A stretch of DNA of 64,000 nt from Tenggerimyces flavus (lineage in GTDB: Bacteria > Actinomycetota > Actinomycetes > Propionibacteriales > Actinopolymorphaceae): NCBI RefSeq assembly GCF_016907715.1, contig NZ_JAFBCM010000001.1:2418001-2482000 (forward strand), written 5' to 3'. The notes under the pieces are model-generated. The model had not been told where the DNA came from. It worked only from the letters and a program-made list of their open reading frames with translations, and ran no database searches. Below, one piece after another: positions 8,025 to 16,325 of the stretch (its first letter is position 1; the number at the start of each line of letters is the position of its first letter). The translations under genes and the position numbers were made by a program.

Positions 8025-8588
8025 ATGGGCCGCCGGGGTGATCGACTCGCCGCTCCTCACGTTGCCGAACACCGCCTCCGCGACATCTTCGAGGCACATG
8101 CCGATCAGGTCTATGCGTACGTGAGTCACCGCACCGACGTGCACACCGCGGAGGACGTGGTCGCGGAAACGTTTGCCATCGCTTGGCGCAGGATCGACAG
8201 GGTTCCGAGTCACGCCCTCCCATGGCTGCTCGTCACCGCACGCAAGGTGCTCGCCAACGAGCTGCGTGGCGAGGCCCGCCGGTCCGCACTGGTCGAGCGC
8301 ATCGCGGCGCTCGATGCTGACTCTGCCCAGAGTCTCCCCGCGGCAATCGAGGGTAAGCACGACGTGTTGGCCGCCGTCAGTCAGCTTTCGACCCTGGACC
8401 AAGAGATTCTCACCGTGTCGGCTTGGTACGACCTGAGCGCCCGCGAGGCCGCACGTGTCGTCGGATGCTCACCCGCCACGTACGCCGTGCGGCTCTTCCG
8501 TGCTCGGCGACGTCTGCGCACCCAACTCAGCCGCGCCGGCTCAAGCTTGGCTCTACGCACCAAGAACGACCAGGAGGTCCAGCCATGA
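8025..8588 (+). CDS. ECF-type RNA polymerase sigma factor
   Basis: 187 residues. Region 2 (DIFEAHADQVYAYVSHRTD ... AEDVVAETFAIAW) lies near residues 20-65 and region 4 (LDQEILTVSAWYDLSAREAA ... ATYAVRLFRARRRL) near 127-170. The start at 8025 has GGGGAGGA directly upstream; an in-frame ATG at 7923 lacks this. Its stop overlaps the next gene's ATG (ATGA), so the downstream membrane protein is coupled and a candidate regulator of this sigma factor. Confidence 0.88.
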   Translation: MGRRGDRLAAPHVAEHRLRDIFEAHADQVYAYVSHRTDVHTAEDVVAETFAIAWRRIDRVPSHALPWLLVTARKVLANELRGEARRSALVERIAALDADSAQSLPAAIEGKHDVLAAVSQLSTLDQEILTVSAWYDLSAREAARVVGCSPATYAVRLFRARRRLRTQLSRAGSSLALRTKNDQEVQP

Positions 8589-9382
8589 AGCGAAAGGGCA
8601 CCAGCGAGCTGCTTCGCGACGCCCGACCGCAACTGGCCCGCTGGGCCAGCTCCTCACGTGGGCGCACCATCCTCACCCGCGTCCTCGATCCCGCAGTAGG
8701 TAGCCAACTGGACCAGCCGGGTGACGACCTCGATCCGCGGCGAACGTCACGCCGGCGGATCGGTGTTGCGATCGTTGCTGTTGCGGCACTCGCCACCGCG
8801 GCGCTCCTGATCGCGCCGAGGTTTTTGGATCAACTGTCGATCGGCCCTGCGGGCGTCGGTGCGATCGACGTGCACGTGAAGAGCGATCTCGAGTTCTTCG
8901 CACCGATGAGGCTCGCGGGTGGAGCGATAGAGGAGGTCCACAACTTCGAGACGGTCGACGACGGAGTCAAAGCCTCCACGGCGGTGGTCGTGGCCAAGGT
9001 GGTCGACGTGAAGAAGACCCGCATGATCCACGATGTCCACATGTGGGGCATGACGATCCAGCCCGTCGAGATCCTCAGCGGGAAGTTGCCCGAGCAGGAC
9101 CGCGACAAGCTCACCGTCGAGTTCCTCGCCGGCAGCGTCGATCCAGCAGACAGCGTCGCGCGTATGAAGGAGGACCTGCCCAAGGGGCTGGCCGTGTGGT
9201 TCCTGATCTCCAAGGCCGATGCGTCCTACTACGTCCTGAGCTCATCTCAAGGGCTCTACCTGCAAGGAAAAGACCACGTCGTCAACCCCATCGCCGCACC
9301 TGGCAGCGGCGGGATGGTCACCGAGCTCGAGTCCAGGTCGAGACTGAGTGAGGTAGCCGAGACCGTTCGCGCACTGCGATAA
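8585..9382 (+). CDS. Single-pass membrane protein coupled to ECF sigma; candidate anti-sigma or effector
   Basis: 265 residues. A basic cytosolic N-terminus of ~57 residues ends in RRTSRRR, followed by one TM segment (about 58-79) and a ~185-residue extracytoplasmic domain with no recognised motif. It begins inside the stop codon of the sigma gene. The topology matches membrane anti-sigma factors, but I see no zinc-binding HxxxCxxC or other known anti-sigma signature in the N-terminus, so the role is inference from context. Confidence 0.7.
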   Translation: MKRKGTSELLRDARPQLARWASSSRGRTILTRVLDPAVGSQLDQPGDDLDPRRTSRRRIGVAIVAVAALATAALLIAPRFLDQLSIGPAGVGAIDVHVKSDLEFFAPMRLAGGAIEEVHNFETVDDGVKASTAVVVAKVVDVKKTRMIHDVHMWGMTIQPVEILSGKLPEQDRDKLTVEFLAGSVDPADSVARMKEDLPKGLAVWFLISKADASYYVLSSSQGLYLQGKDHVVNPIAAPGSGGMVTELESRSRLSEVAETVRALR

Positions 9383-9415
9383 GCAGCGAGCCTCGCCACC
9401 AGTAGCATCGCCAGG

Positions 9416-10435
9416 GTGGTGAGCCAGTCAGTGAGCAGGGACGTTGTGGTTGTCGGTGCCGGGGTTGTGGGGGCTTCGGTGGCGTATCACGCTGCCCGGG
9501 CCGGTGCTGCCGTGACTCTTCTCGATGCCGGGCGGCCGGGTGAAGGGGTGACGGTGAACTCGTTCGCCTGGATCGCCTCGTCGGTACACAGCGGTAGCGC
9601 TGCTGAGCTGCGGGCGACTGCGACCGATGAGTACCGGCGGCTCGAGGCTGAGCTGCCGGGTCTTCCCGTGACCTGGTCCGGCTCGCTGTCGTGGCGCACG
9701 GGCGAAGACGCGCCGGAGGCCAAGCCCGGGCAGAAGATCGTCGACGGGGCCGCCGCGGCGACGTTCGAGCCCAACCTGCGGCAGCCCCCGGAGTGGGCCA
9801 TCTGGGCACCCGACGAGGGTGCCGTCGATCCGGTGGGCGTGACCGAACGGCTGATCGCGGGCGCCCGTGAGCACGGCACCCAGGTGCATCCCGACGTCCC
9901 GGTCACCGCTATCCGCCGAGACGCCGCGGGTCGGATCGTCGGGGTCGAGATGGCCGCGGGACCTCTCGACGGCGCGACCGTGGTGCTCGCGGCCGGAGCG
10001 GCAACGGCGACGCTGGCCGCGCCGTTGGGCGTACGTGTCCCGGTCGACCCGTCGCCAGCGACGCTCTTCCGGTTCCGCGCCCCGGCCGGCCTGGTCCGCA
10101 CGGTGGTCAACACGGAGAACTTCGATCTCCGGCAGGTCGCGCCGGACCGGCTCATCGCTGCCGCGGATGAGCCGGAACGGACGCTGTCCGCCATCCGGTC
10201 CACCTTCCGCGGCTCCGAGAGTGTCGAGCTGCTCAGCGCCCGGGTCGGCCCACGCCCCATGCCGGCGGACGGCGAGCCGATCGTCGGCCCGGTCGCCGAC
10301 ACGCCTGGCCTGTACCTGGCGGTGATGCACGCCGCCATCACGCTCGCCCCGGGCGTCGGCCGGCTGATCGCGAAGGAGTTGGTCGACGGCACCGACGAGC
10401 CGGCGCTGGCGGACTGCCGCCTCGACCGCTTCTAG
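9416..10435 (+). CDS. FAD-dependent oxidoreductase (DAO family)
   Basis: 339 residues. The dinucleotide-binding motif VVVVGAGVVGASVAYHAARA lies near residue 10, and the C-terminal FAD motif (PIVGPVADTPGLYLAVMHAA) near 285. This is the glycine/D-amino-acid oxidase fold, probably acting on a secondary or primary amine. Two tandem GTG codons open the frame; the first is listed. No operon partner is evident, so the substrate is unknown. Confidence 0.85.
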   Translation: MVSQSVSRDVVVVGAGVVGASVAYHAARAGAAVTLLDAGRPGEGVTVNSFAWIASSVHSGSAAELRATATDEYRRLEAELPGLPVTWSGSLSWRTGEDAPEAKPGQKIVDGAAAATFEPNLRQPPEWAIWAPDEGAVDPVGVTERLIAGAREHGTQVHPDVPVTAIRRDAAGRIVGVEMAAGPLDGATVVLAAGAATATLAAPLGVRVPVDPSPATLFRFRAPAGLVRTVVNTENFDLRQVAPDRLIAAADEPERTLSAIRSTFRGSESVELLSARVGPRPMPADGEPIVGPVADTPGLYLAVMHAAITLAPGVGRLIAKELVDGTDEPALADCRLDRF

Positions 10436-10461
10436 CGGGCCAGCGGCCGTAGGCTGCCGGG

Positions 10462-11025
10462 ATGGGAAGAATCGTCGCGACCGCATGGATCACGCTCGAC
10501 GGGTTCGTCGCCAACGTCGACAACGAGATGGACTGGCTGCTCCTCGGCGAGTCGATGATGACGTACGAGCAGGACCTCGTCGACAACGCCAGCGCGCTGT
10601 TGTTCGGCCGGAGTACGCACGCCGACTTCGCGGGCTACTGGCCCAACGCCGCCACGGATCCGAACGAGGACGAGGGCACTCGCCGGTACGCGCGACGGCT
10701 CGGTGAGCTCGCCCGGTACGTCGTCTCGCGAAGCGGCAAGACCGCCGAATGGGAGGGCACGACGCGCCTCGAGACGATCGACGAACAGACCGTTGCCACC
10801 CTCAAGAGCACACACGACGGTGACATCGTCATCTACGGCAGCCTCAGCGTGGTCGACGCGCTGACCTCGATCGGCGCGATGGACGAGTACCACCTGCTCG
10901 TGCACCCGGTCTTCCTCGGAGCCGGAAGGCCCTTCTTCACAAGGCGAATCTCGCTACGTCCGCTCTCGGAGGAGCGGTTCGACTCCGGTGTCGTGCTGCA
11001 GCGCTACGCACCCGCGTCCGACTAA
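10462..11025 (+). CDS. Dihydrofolate reductase-like (RibD C-terminal domain) protein
   Basis: 187 residues with the hallmark start TAWITLDGFVA, a LLFGRSTHADFAGYWP segment, DIVIYGSLSVVDAL and LLVHPVFLGAGRPFF. This is the YyaP/YwjB-like RibD-C reductase fold, distinct from true FolA. The physiological substrate of these stand-alone proteins is unknown. First of three such proteins in the window; the other two sit next to SnoaL-tailed sigma factors. Confidence 0.88.
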   Translation: MGRIVATAWITLDGFVANVDNEMDWLLLGESMMTYEQDLVDNASALLFGRSTHADFAGYWPNAATDPNEDEGTRRYARRLGELARYVVSRSGKTAEWEGTTRLETIDEQTVATLKSTHDGDIVIYGSLSVVDALTSIGAMDEYHLLVHPVFLGAGRPFFTRRISLRPLSEERFDSGVVLQRYAPASD

Positions 11026-11031
11026 GCCTCG

Positions 11032-11201
11032 GGAAGTGCCTGTCCTGCTGGGGAGGCTTGGGATTGCGAAGTCTCGAGTGATCCGAGCGGAAGGCACTCC
11101 GTAGGTGTCGTGGTCGCCTTACCCGGCCAGTGGCCGCTCTACCTGGCGTCCACCCCACGTAAAGGGGGGCCAATGATCATGTAAACATGATCATTGGCCC
11201 C
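11032..11201. repeat. Dispersed multi-hairpin repeat, copy A (~170 bp)
   Basis: Nearly colinear with the reverse complement of 18278-18452 along its whole length; shared blocks include GGTCGCCTTACCCGGCCAGT and CTACCTGGCGTCCACCCC. It ends in a perfect 17-bp stem (GGGGCCAATGATCATGT, 11166-11182, with its complement ending at 11201) around a 2-nt gap. It fills the space between two convergent genes, as does the other copy, which suggests a bidirectional terminator or insertion target. Confidence 0.75.
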
Positions 11202-11266
11202 AGGGCGGGGTCGGGCAGGGGCGGTCGAAACCAACCGTCGGACGGAAGATCGAGGCTAGGCGCCAG

Positions 11267-11839
11267 TTACTCACCTGCCCAGGGGACGCCGCGGGTCACC
11301 AGGTACGTGCGGAGCTGGGCCGTGTGCATCTGCAGGTGGACCAGGCCGGTCACGAGCATCTCCCCGACCGGCGTTCCCCGGTGGCGGTGCGACTCGGCGA
11401 CCGGCTCAGCCGCTTGCTCGTCGGTGAGGTCGGCGAAGACCTCGTCGACCTTGCGCCGGCAGTAGGCGACGTACGCCACCAGCTGCTCGCGGGAGTACGT
11501 CGACGGCACGACGTTCTCGTCCTCATCGTGCAGCGACAGCGGCGGAAACGGCACCCAGTCCTGCTCCATCGCCGACAGGTCGGCGTCGGTGAAGTACAGC
11601 GCGTGCGACGCGGTCCGCCACACAGCGCCCTGGGCATGCCGCTTGCGCTCGGCGACCGCCTCGTCCTCGAACGGCCGCCCGTCCGGGCCGAGCGGGGTCC
11701 ACGTCGCTGGCTCGGCCGGATCGACGGGGTACAGGCTCTCCTCCCACAGCTCGTCCGGACAGGTTCGGAGACCGATCGCCAGGTCGTCGAGGATCCCCCG
11801 ATACCGCGCCGCGATCGCTGCGATCCAGATGGTTGCCAT
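11267..11839 (-). CDS. DinB/DUF664-like four-helix protein
   Basis: 190 residues from an ATG giving MATIWIAAIAARYRG; an in-frame ATG five codons upstream is possible. Potential metal-ligand histidines occur in TASHALYFTDADL (near residue 80) and VTGLVHLQMHTAQLRTYL (near 168), the latter being the typical H-x3-H helix of DinB-like thiol-dependent enzymes and damage-inducible proteins. Function beyond fold is unknown. Convergent with the DHFR-like gene across repeat copy A. Confidence 0.75.
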   Translation of the reverse strand: MATIWIAAIAARYRGILDDLAIGLRTCPDELWEESLYPVDPAEPATWTPLGPDGRPFEDEAVAERKRHAQGAVWRTASHALYFTDADLSAMEQDWVPFPPLSLHDEDENVVPSTYSREQLVAYVAYCRRKVDEVFADLTDEQAAEPVAESHRHRGTPVGEMLVTGLVHLQMHTAQLRTYLVTRGVPWAGE

Positions 11840-11869
11840 CGCCGCACCGTACAAGCGGGCACCGACACG

Positions 11870-12442
11870 TCACGAGGATCGATAGCGGAGGAGGACGACC
11901 CCGGCGTCGAAGACCTTCGAGTCCACGAGCTCGAGCGCGAGATCGTTCGCGAGCCTGTCGAAGATGCGCGGGCCGTCGCTGAGGACGATCGGGCTCAGCG
12001 ACAGGAGGAACTCGTCGATCAGCCCCGGCGTCGCGGCGAGCGGAGCGAGGGTCGCGGGGCCGCAGGACAGAAGAATGTCCTTGCCGTTCTGCCGTTTCAG
12101 GGCCTCGAGCGCCGCGGGTACGTCGTCCGCGATCACCGATCGCTCGGGCGTCGGCTCGAGCGTCCGGGAGATCGCCACCTTCCCGAGCGAATGCAGCACA
12201 GCCGCGAACTCGCGGTCGGCCCCGGTCTCGGCCGGCTGGGTGCCGTGGGCGACCTGGTCCCAGTACGGAACGATCACCTCGTACAGCTTGCGGCTGAGCA
12301 CCCACGTGTCGGCGCCGCGGAAGATCTCCGAGAGGTACGCGGTCTCGACCTCGCCCCACGGGAACGGCTCCCACAGGTCGCCCGTCGTGGTCGAGATGCG
12401 CAGGTCCAGCGTCGCCTGGATGTGGAAGACGAGTCGTCTCAT
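11870..12442 (-). CDS. Dihydrofolate reductase-like (RibD-C) protein coupled to sigma factor
   Basis: 190 residues starting MRRLVFHIQATLDLRI, with FRGADTWVLSRKLYEVIVPYW and DILLSCGPATLAPLA ... LSLSPIVLSDGPRIF, the RibD-C reductase pattern. The ATG overlaps the TGA of the upstream sigma gene (ATGA), so the two are translationally coupled. The same pairing (SnoaL-tailed sigma with DHFR-like protein) recurs at 28.8-30.3 kb, which argues for a functional link. Confidence 0.85.
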   Translation of the reverse strand: MRRLVFHIQATLDLRISTTTGDLWEPFPWGEVETAYLSEIFRGADTWVLSRKLYEVIVPYWDQVAHGTQPAETGADREFAAVLHSLGKVAISRTLEPTPERSVIADDVPAALEALKRQNGKDILLSCGPATLAPLAATPGLIDEFLLSLSPIVLSDGPRIFDRLANDLALELVDSKVFDAGVVLLRYRSS

Positions 12443-13410
12443 GTCAGCTCCTCGAAGAAGCGGAACGTGTCGGGGCCGAAGCTGGTGATCTCGGCGATCT
12501 GGCCTCGCTCGATGCGCAGCAGGTCCAGCGAGAACGGCCTGCCGTTCGCGAAGCACGCGGCCGCCGGGCGGCCGTTGGCGTGCGTCGCGATGAACCGCAC
12601 CGGCCCGATGGTCTGGAAGCCGCGCGCGGTCGCGGTGAGGATCGCCTCGCGTCCGTCGAACCAGGTGGGGATCGGCGGCATCTCCGCGATCGCGTCCTCC
12701 CGCAGCAGCGCCGCGAGCGCGCTGATGTCGGCGCGTTCATGCGCGTCCATGTAGCGGCGCAGGACCTCCCGTTCCTCCGCCGTGGACGGTCGGCTCGCCG
12801 ACCGCGAGGGCATCGTCGCGCGAGCCCGCTGGAGCGCGCTGGCGACGGCGGCGTCGGTGGTCTCGAGCAGCGCTGCGACGTCCTTGGCCGACCAGCCGAC
12901 GACCTCGCGCAGGATGAGCGCCGCCCGCTGCCTCGGCGGAAGATGCTGGATCGCGGCGAGATAGGCGAGCTCGATCGACTCCTTCGCGACGACGATCTCC
13001 TCGGGGTCGCTCGCGGCGAGCAGGTCGTCGGGGAACGGCTGCAGCCAAGGCAGCTCCACGGGCGGGGCGACGGGCTCGCTCGGGTCCCCAGCCGCGCCGA
13101 GCTGGGCGGGCAGGACCTTGCGGAGCGGGGATCGGCTGAGCGCGTTCAGGCAGGCGTTCGTCGCGATGCGGTACAGCCAGGCGCGGAAAGACCAGCGCCC
13201 CTCCAGCCGGAACGTGTCCCGCGCGCGCCAGGCCCGCAGGTACGTGTCCTGGACCAGATCCTCGGCCTCGTCCAGCGAACCGAGCATGCGATAGCAAAGC
13301 ACGCGCAGCTCCGGCCGGTACCGTTCGGCCAGCTCGCCGAACGCTCGTTCGTCCCCGTCACGAGCGGCCAGGACGACCTGCTCCTCCTCAGCGATGCTCA
13401 CTGTGCTCAT
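12439..13410 (-). CDS. ECF sigma factor with C-terminal SnoaL-like domain
   Basis: 323 residues. Region 2 (GELAERYRPELRVLCYRMLG then DEAEDLVQDTYLRAWRARD) is near residues 25-65; region 4 (HLPPRQRAALILREVVGWSA ... DAAVASALQRARATM) near 150-195. From ~205 a SnoaL-like domain begins (LRRYMDAHERADISALAALL, GRPAAACFANGRPFSLDLLR). In related sigma factors this domain contacts the core sigma region and controls activity in place of an anti-sigma factor. The ATG at 13410 (MSTVSIAEEE) is preferred over an in-frame upstream ATG. First gene of a two-gene operon. Confidence 0.9.
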   Translation of the reverse strand: MSTVSIAEEEQVVLAARDGDERAFGELAERYRPELRVLCYRMLGSLDEAEDLVQDTYLRAWRARDTFRLEGRWSFRAWLYRIATNACLNALSRSPLRKVLPAQLGAAGDPSEPVAPPVELPWLQPFPDDLLAASDPEEIVVAKESIELAYLAAIQHLPPRQRAALILREVVGWSAKDVAALLETTDAAVASALQRARATMPSRSASRPSTAEEREVLRRYMDAHERADISALAALLREDAIAEMPPIPTWFDGREAILTATARGFQTIGPVRFIATHANGRPAAACFANGRPFSLDLLRIERGQIAEITSFGPDTFRFFEELT

Positions 13411-13465
13411 GGTGGTGGAACCCCATGAGACCGCGAAACTCATCGGTCCGACGAAAGGATTCCGG

Positions 13466-13999
13466 TCAGCGCGTGGAGCGGCCGGCGGTGAAGGCCGAGA
13501 CGTTCGCGCCGGCTTGGCGTAGCGCCATGATCGCGTCAGCCTGGCCGGTGCCGTCGACGACGGTGCTGTCGGTGAGCACGGTGCCGGTCGCGCCGGTGGC
13601 GTCCCACCCCTCGACCTGGTCGCCGTCGAAGCCGACCCGGTCGAGCTTCGCGTTGCGCAGCCGTACGCCGCGCAGATCGGTGCCGAGGAAGAACGTCTTG
13701 GTCAGCTCCGCCTCATCGAGCGTGGCGTCGGTGAGCACCGCCTCGGTCAGGTCCGTACGAAGCAGCCGAGCGCCGGTCAGGTCGGCTTCGGTGAGGTCCG
13801 CGCCGGCGAGGTTCGCCTTGGTCAGGTCGGCGCGGACGAGGACTGCCTGGCGCAGGATCGCCTCGATCAGCTCGGCGTGCCGCAGATCGATACCGGTGAG
13901 GTCGCGGCCGGTCAGGTCGAGCCGCCGTCCGCCGTGCCCGGCCGCCCAGCGGCGGTGCTCGCGCAGCAGCGCGTCGAACTCGTCCTGCCCCGTGGTCAT
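13466..13999 (-). CDS. Pentapeptide-repeat protein
   Basis: 177 residues with about sixteen tandem A(D/N)LXX pentapeptides between residues ~25 and ~120 (e.g. LVRADLTKANLAGADLTEAD), predicting a right-handed quadrilateral beta-helix. The family includes DNA-mimic gyrase-protecting proteins, but most members are uncharacterised. It starts just upstream of, and divergent from, the DJ-1-like gene. Confidence 0.85.
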   Translation of the reverse strand: MTTGQDEFDALLREHRRWAAGHGGRRLDLTGRDLTGIDLRHAELIEAILRQAVLVRADLTKANLAGADLTEADLTGARLLRTDLTEAVLTDATLDEAELTKTFFLGTDLRGVRLRNAKLDRVGFDGDQVEGWDATGATGTVLTDSTVVDGTGQADAIMALRQAGANVSAFTAGRSTR

Positions 14000-14082
14000 G
14001 GTCAGCAGTATCGCGCGGATGGCGCGATCTGTGGGGTACGTGGCGTCGCCCCTCGCGTCGCCGAACGGGCACAGTGGGAGGC

Positions 14083-14685
14083 ATGACGGAGACGAGCGTG
14101 AAGCGGATCGGCATCGTGTTGTTCGACGGCGTCGAGGAGCTCGACGCCGTCGGGCCGTGGGAGGTGCTGGGGTACTGGACCCAGAACCATCCCGAGGACG
14201 GGTACGTGGTCACGTCGCTGGCTCCGCGGGCGGGCATGGTGACGGCCGCCAAGAAGCTGCGGATCGAGGCCGAGTACGGGATCGCGGACGCGCCTGAGCT
14301 GGACATCCTGGTGCACCCCGGCGGGTTCGGAACAGGGCCGCTGCTCGAGGACGAGGCGTACCTCGACTGGATCCGCGCGCAGGCCAAGGCGACCTCGCTG
14401 ATGACGAGCGTCTGCACCGGCTCGCTCGTGTACGCGGCCGCCGGCCTGCTCCGCGACCGGCCGGCGACGACGTACTGGGCGTCGCTCGACTACCTCAAGC
14501 GGCTCGACGACACGATCGAGCTCCGCCCCGACGACCGGTTCGTCGACTCCGGCGACGTGATCACCGCGGCCGGGGTGTCCGCGGGGATCGACATGGCGCT
14601 GCACCTCGTCGCCCGGCTGGTCAGTCCCGAACGTGCTCGTGAGGTGCGCCGCGGCATCCAGTACGACCCGGAGCCGCCGGTCTAG
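14083..14685 (+). CDS. DJ-1/PfpI family protein
   Basis: 200 residues: IGIVLFDGVEELDAVGPWEV near the N-terminus, LVHPGGFG, and the nucleophile elbow TSVCTGSLVYAAAGLL with Cys near residue 111. This is the isonitrile hydratase/GATase1-like branch without an HTH domain. GGGAG precedes the ATG; a GTG 9 bp upstream is in frame but less well placed. It converges with a GNAT gene, overlapping by 4 bp. Confidence 0.87.
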   Translation: MTETSVKRIGIVLFDGVEELDAVGPWEVLGYWTQNHPEDGYVVTSLAPRAGMVTAAKKLRIEAEYGIADAPELDILVHPGGFGTGPLLEDEAYLDWIRAQAKATSLMTSVCTGSLVYAAAGLLRDRPATTYWASLDYLKRLDDTIELRPDDRFVDSGDVITAAGVSAGIDMALHLVARLVSPERAREVRRGIQYDPEPPV

Positions 14686-15326
14686 GTCAACGGCAGGAGG
14701 GCGTGGCAGGCCTCGAGGTTGTGGAGCTCGATGTCGTCCCTGCGGTGCTTCTCCCAGGCGTCTCGGGTGAGTCGCCACCGGTTGAGCAGGGCGGGTTCGC
14801 CTTGTCTGGTTGCCCATTCGTACCCGTTGGGTTCGTAGCCGAGACCTTGTGAGATCGCGTTGGAGCCGCGGTTGTCCACGAAGGCGTCGCTGCCTGCCTC
14901 CTTCGCCCCGAGGCCGTCGAACGCCAGGTGCAGGATCGCTGCCCGCATCTCGCGCCCGAGGCCACGGCCACGCAGATCGACGGACAACCAGGAGAAGGTC
15001 GTGACCGTTCCGAGCGTGGCGAAGTCCACTCCCGTGATCGACTGCTCGCCGACCGGCTGGCCGTCGACCATGACCGCGAAGTTGAGCCGCCAGGCACCAG
15101 GCTCGACCGTGCCGCGGCGCCGCCAGACCGCCCGAAGCCACTTGGCGACCCGCAGGTCCGGATCGGTCTCGTAGAACGACATCGGGTCGTCGTACGGGGC
15201 CGGCTCGGCATGGGTCTTGCCCGCGCGAACGACCTCCGCGAGCTGATCCAGCAGCTCGTCGGTGGAGGCGCGCAGCTCGAGCTTCGGGGTGCTGACCCGC
15301 ACCTCGAGGAGTGGGTAGTTCTTCAT
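14682..15326 (-). CDS. GNAT N-acetyltransferase
   Basis: 214 residues. The N-terminal ~40 residues precede a RimJ/RimL-like core; the acetyl-CoA loop is SVDLRGRGLGREMRAAILHL near residue 118, and DNRGSNAISQGLGYEPNGYE follows at the usual distance. Its promoter region is shared with the divergent TetR-controlled operon, so the operators there could also affect this gene. Confidence 0.85.
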   Translation of the reverse strand: MKNYPLLEVRVSTPKLELRASTDELLDQLAEVVRAGKTHAEPAPYDDPMSFYETDPDLRVAKWLRAVWRRRGTVEPGAWRLNFAVMVDGQPVGEQSITGVDFATLGTVTTFSWLSVDLRGRGLGREMRAAILHLAFDGLGAKEAGSDAFVDNRGSNAISQGLGYEPNGYEWATRQGEPALLNRWRLTRDAWEKHRRDDIELHNLEACHALLPLT

Positions 15327-15352
15327 GTCCGCGATCCTTCCACGACCCCAAG

Positions 15353-15404
15353 TTGAGCAACTGCTCAAACCGTTGTAACCTCCCGTTTGAGCGAGTGCTC
15401 AAAC
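15353..15404. promoter_or_regulatory. Paired TetR-type operators
   Basis: Two dyads of the same form, TTGAGC-N4-GCTCAA, lie between divergent genes: 15353-15368 (arms also readable as TTGAGCA/TGCTCAA) and 15385-15404 (perfect 8-bp arms GTTTGAGC/GCTCAAAC). Their centres are 34 bp apart. The operon beginning 18 bp beyond the second dyad ends in a tetR gene, so autoregulation is the simplest reading. Confidence 0.65.
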
Positions 15405-15422
15405 GCAGGTGGGAGGGGTTGC

Positions 15423-16325
15423 ATGTCCGAGCATCAGGTCGAAGCCGAGCAAGAACAGTCCAGGCGGCCGAACAGGTACCAGTGGGCGCTCGCCGGCCTG
15501 CTCGCAGCGGTCGGCGTCGCCGCGTTCGGGTGGATGTGGCAGACCGGCCGGGCCGACAGCGCGATGCTGTTCGTCGGCCTGCCGATGCTGCTCGCCGTCG
15601 TGCTGATCCTCGCGCCCGCCGCGACCGGGCACGGCCGGGCGTTCCAGCTCACCACGATCCTGCTGCTCGTCACCGCCGCGCTCTTCCACGAGGGCGCGAT
15701 CTGCGTCATCCTCGCCGCGCCCATCGTGTACGCGATCGTGCACGGCGTCGTGGCCGCCGTACGCGGACCGCACGCGCGCAGGCACGGACTACTGCTGATC
15801 CCCGTTCTTCTGGTCGCCTCACTCGAAGGCGCCAGCCCCGACCTGCGCGTCGACCCGCACCAGGCGATCACCGTCACGAGGACCGTCGCGCTCAGCTCCG
15901 AACAGGTCCGCGCGCGGATGGAGCAGGGACCCAAGCCGACGGACGTCCGATCGCCGGCGCTCAAGCTCCTGCACGTCCCGATGCCCCACCACGTCACGGG
16001 CGAAGGCCTTGACGCGGGCGACCGCTGGACGTTCGACTACCACGGCGGCTCGCATGGCCCCGGCGGCGCGACCAGAACGAGAGTCACCAAGACGACCGCC
16101 ACCAGCGTCGAGTTCGGCGTCGAGGAGAACACCACGATCACCGCCCGCTGGGTCGGCCTCGAACGCGCTGTCGTCAGTTGGCAGGCAGTGGGCGGGAAGA
16201 CCCAAGTACGGTTGACGATCTGGTACGAGCGCAAGCTTGACCCGTCCTGGTACTTCGGCCCGCTGCAACAAGCCTTCATGCACGAAGGGGCGACGTACCT
16301 GCTCGACTCACTGGCGCTGCGATGA
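15423..16325 (+). CDS. Membrane protein with C-terminal SRPBCC-like domain
   Basis: 300 residues starting at an ATG after GGGAGGGG. Residues ~20-145 contain four to five TM segments; the remaining ~150 residues form a soluble domain (ITVTRTVALSSEQVRARMEQ ... YFGPLQQAFMHEGATYLLDS) whose order of segments resembles polyketide-cyclase/SRPBCC proteins. I do not recognise a named family. First gene of a three-gene operon; its TGA overlaps the next ATG. Confidence 0.75.
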   Translation: MSEHQVEAEQEQSRRPNRYQWALAGLLAAVGVAAFGWMWQTGRADSAMLFVGLPMLLAVVLILAPAATGHGRAFQLTTILLLVTAALFHEGAICVILAAPIVYAIVHGVVAAVRGPHARRHGLLLIPVLLVASLEGASPDLRVDPHQAITVTRTVALSSEQVRARMEQGPKPTDVRSPALKLLHVPMPHHVTGEGLDAGDRWTFDYHGGSHGPGGATRTRVTKTTATSVEFGVEENTTITARWVGLERAVVSWQAVGGKTQVRLTIWYERKLDPSWYFGPLQQAFMHEGATYLLDSLALR

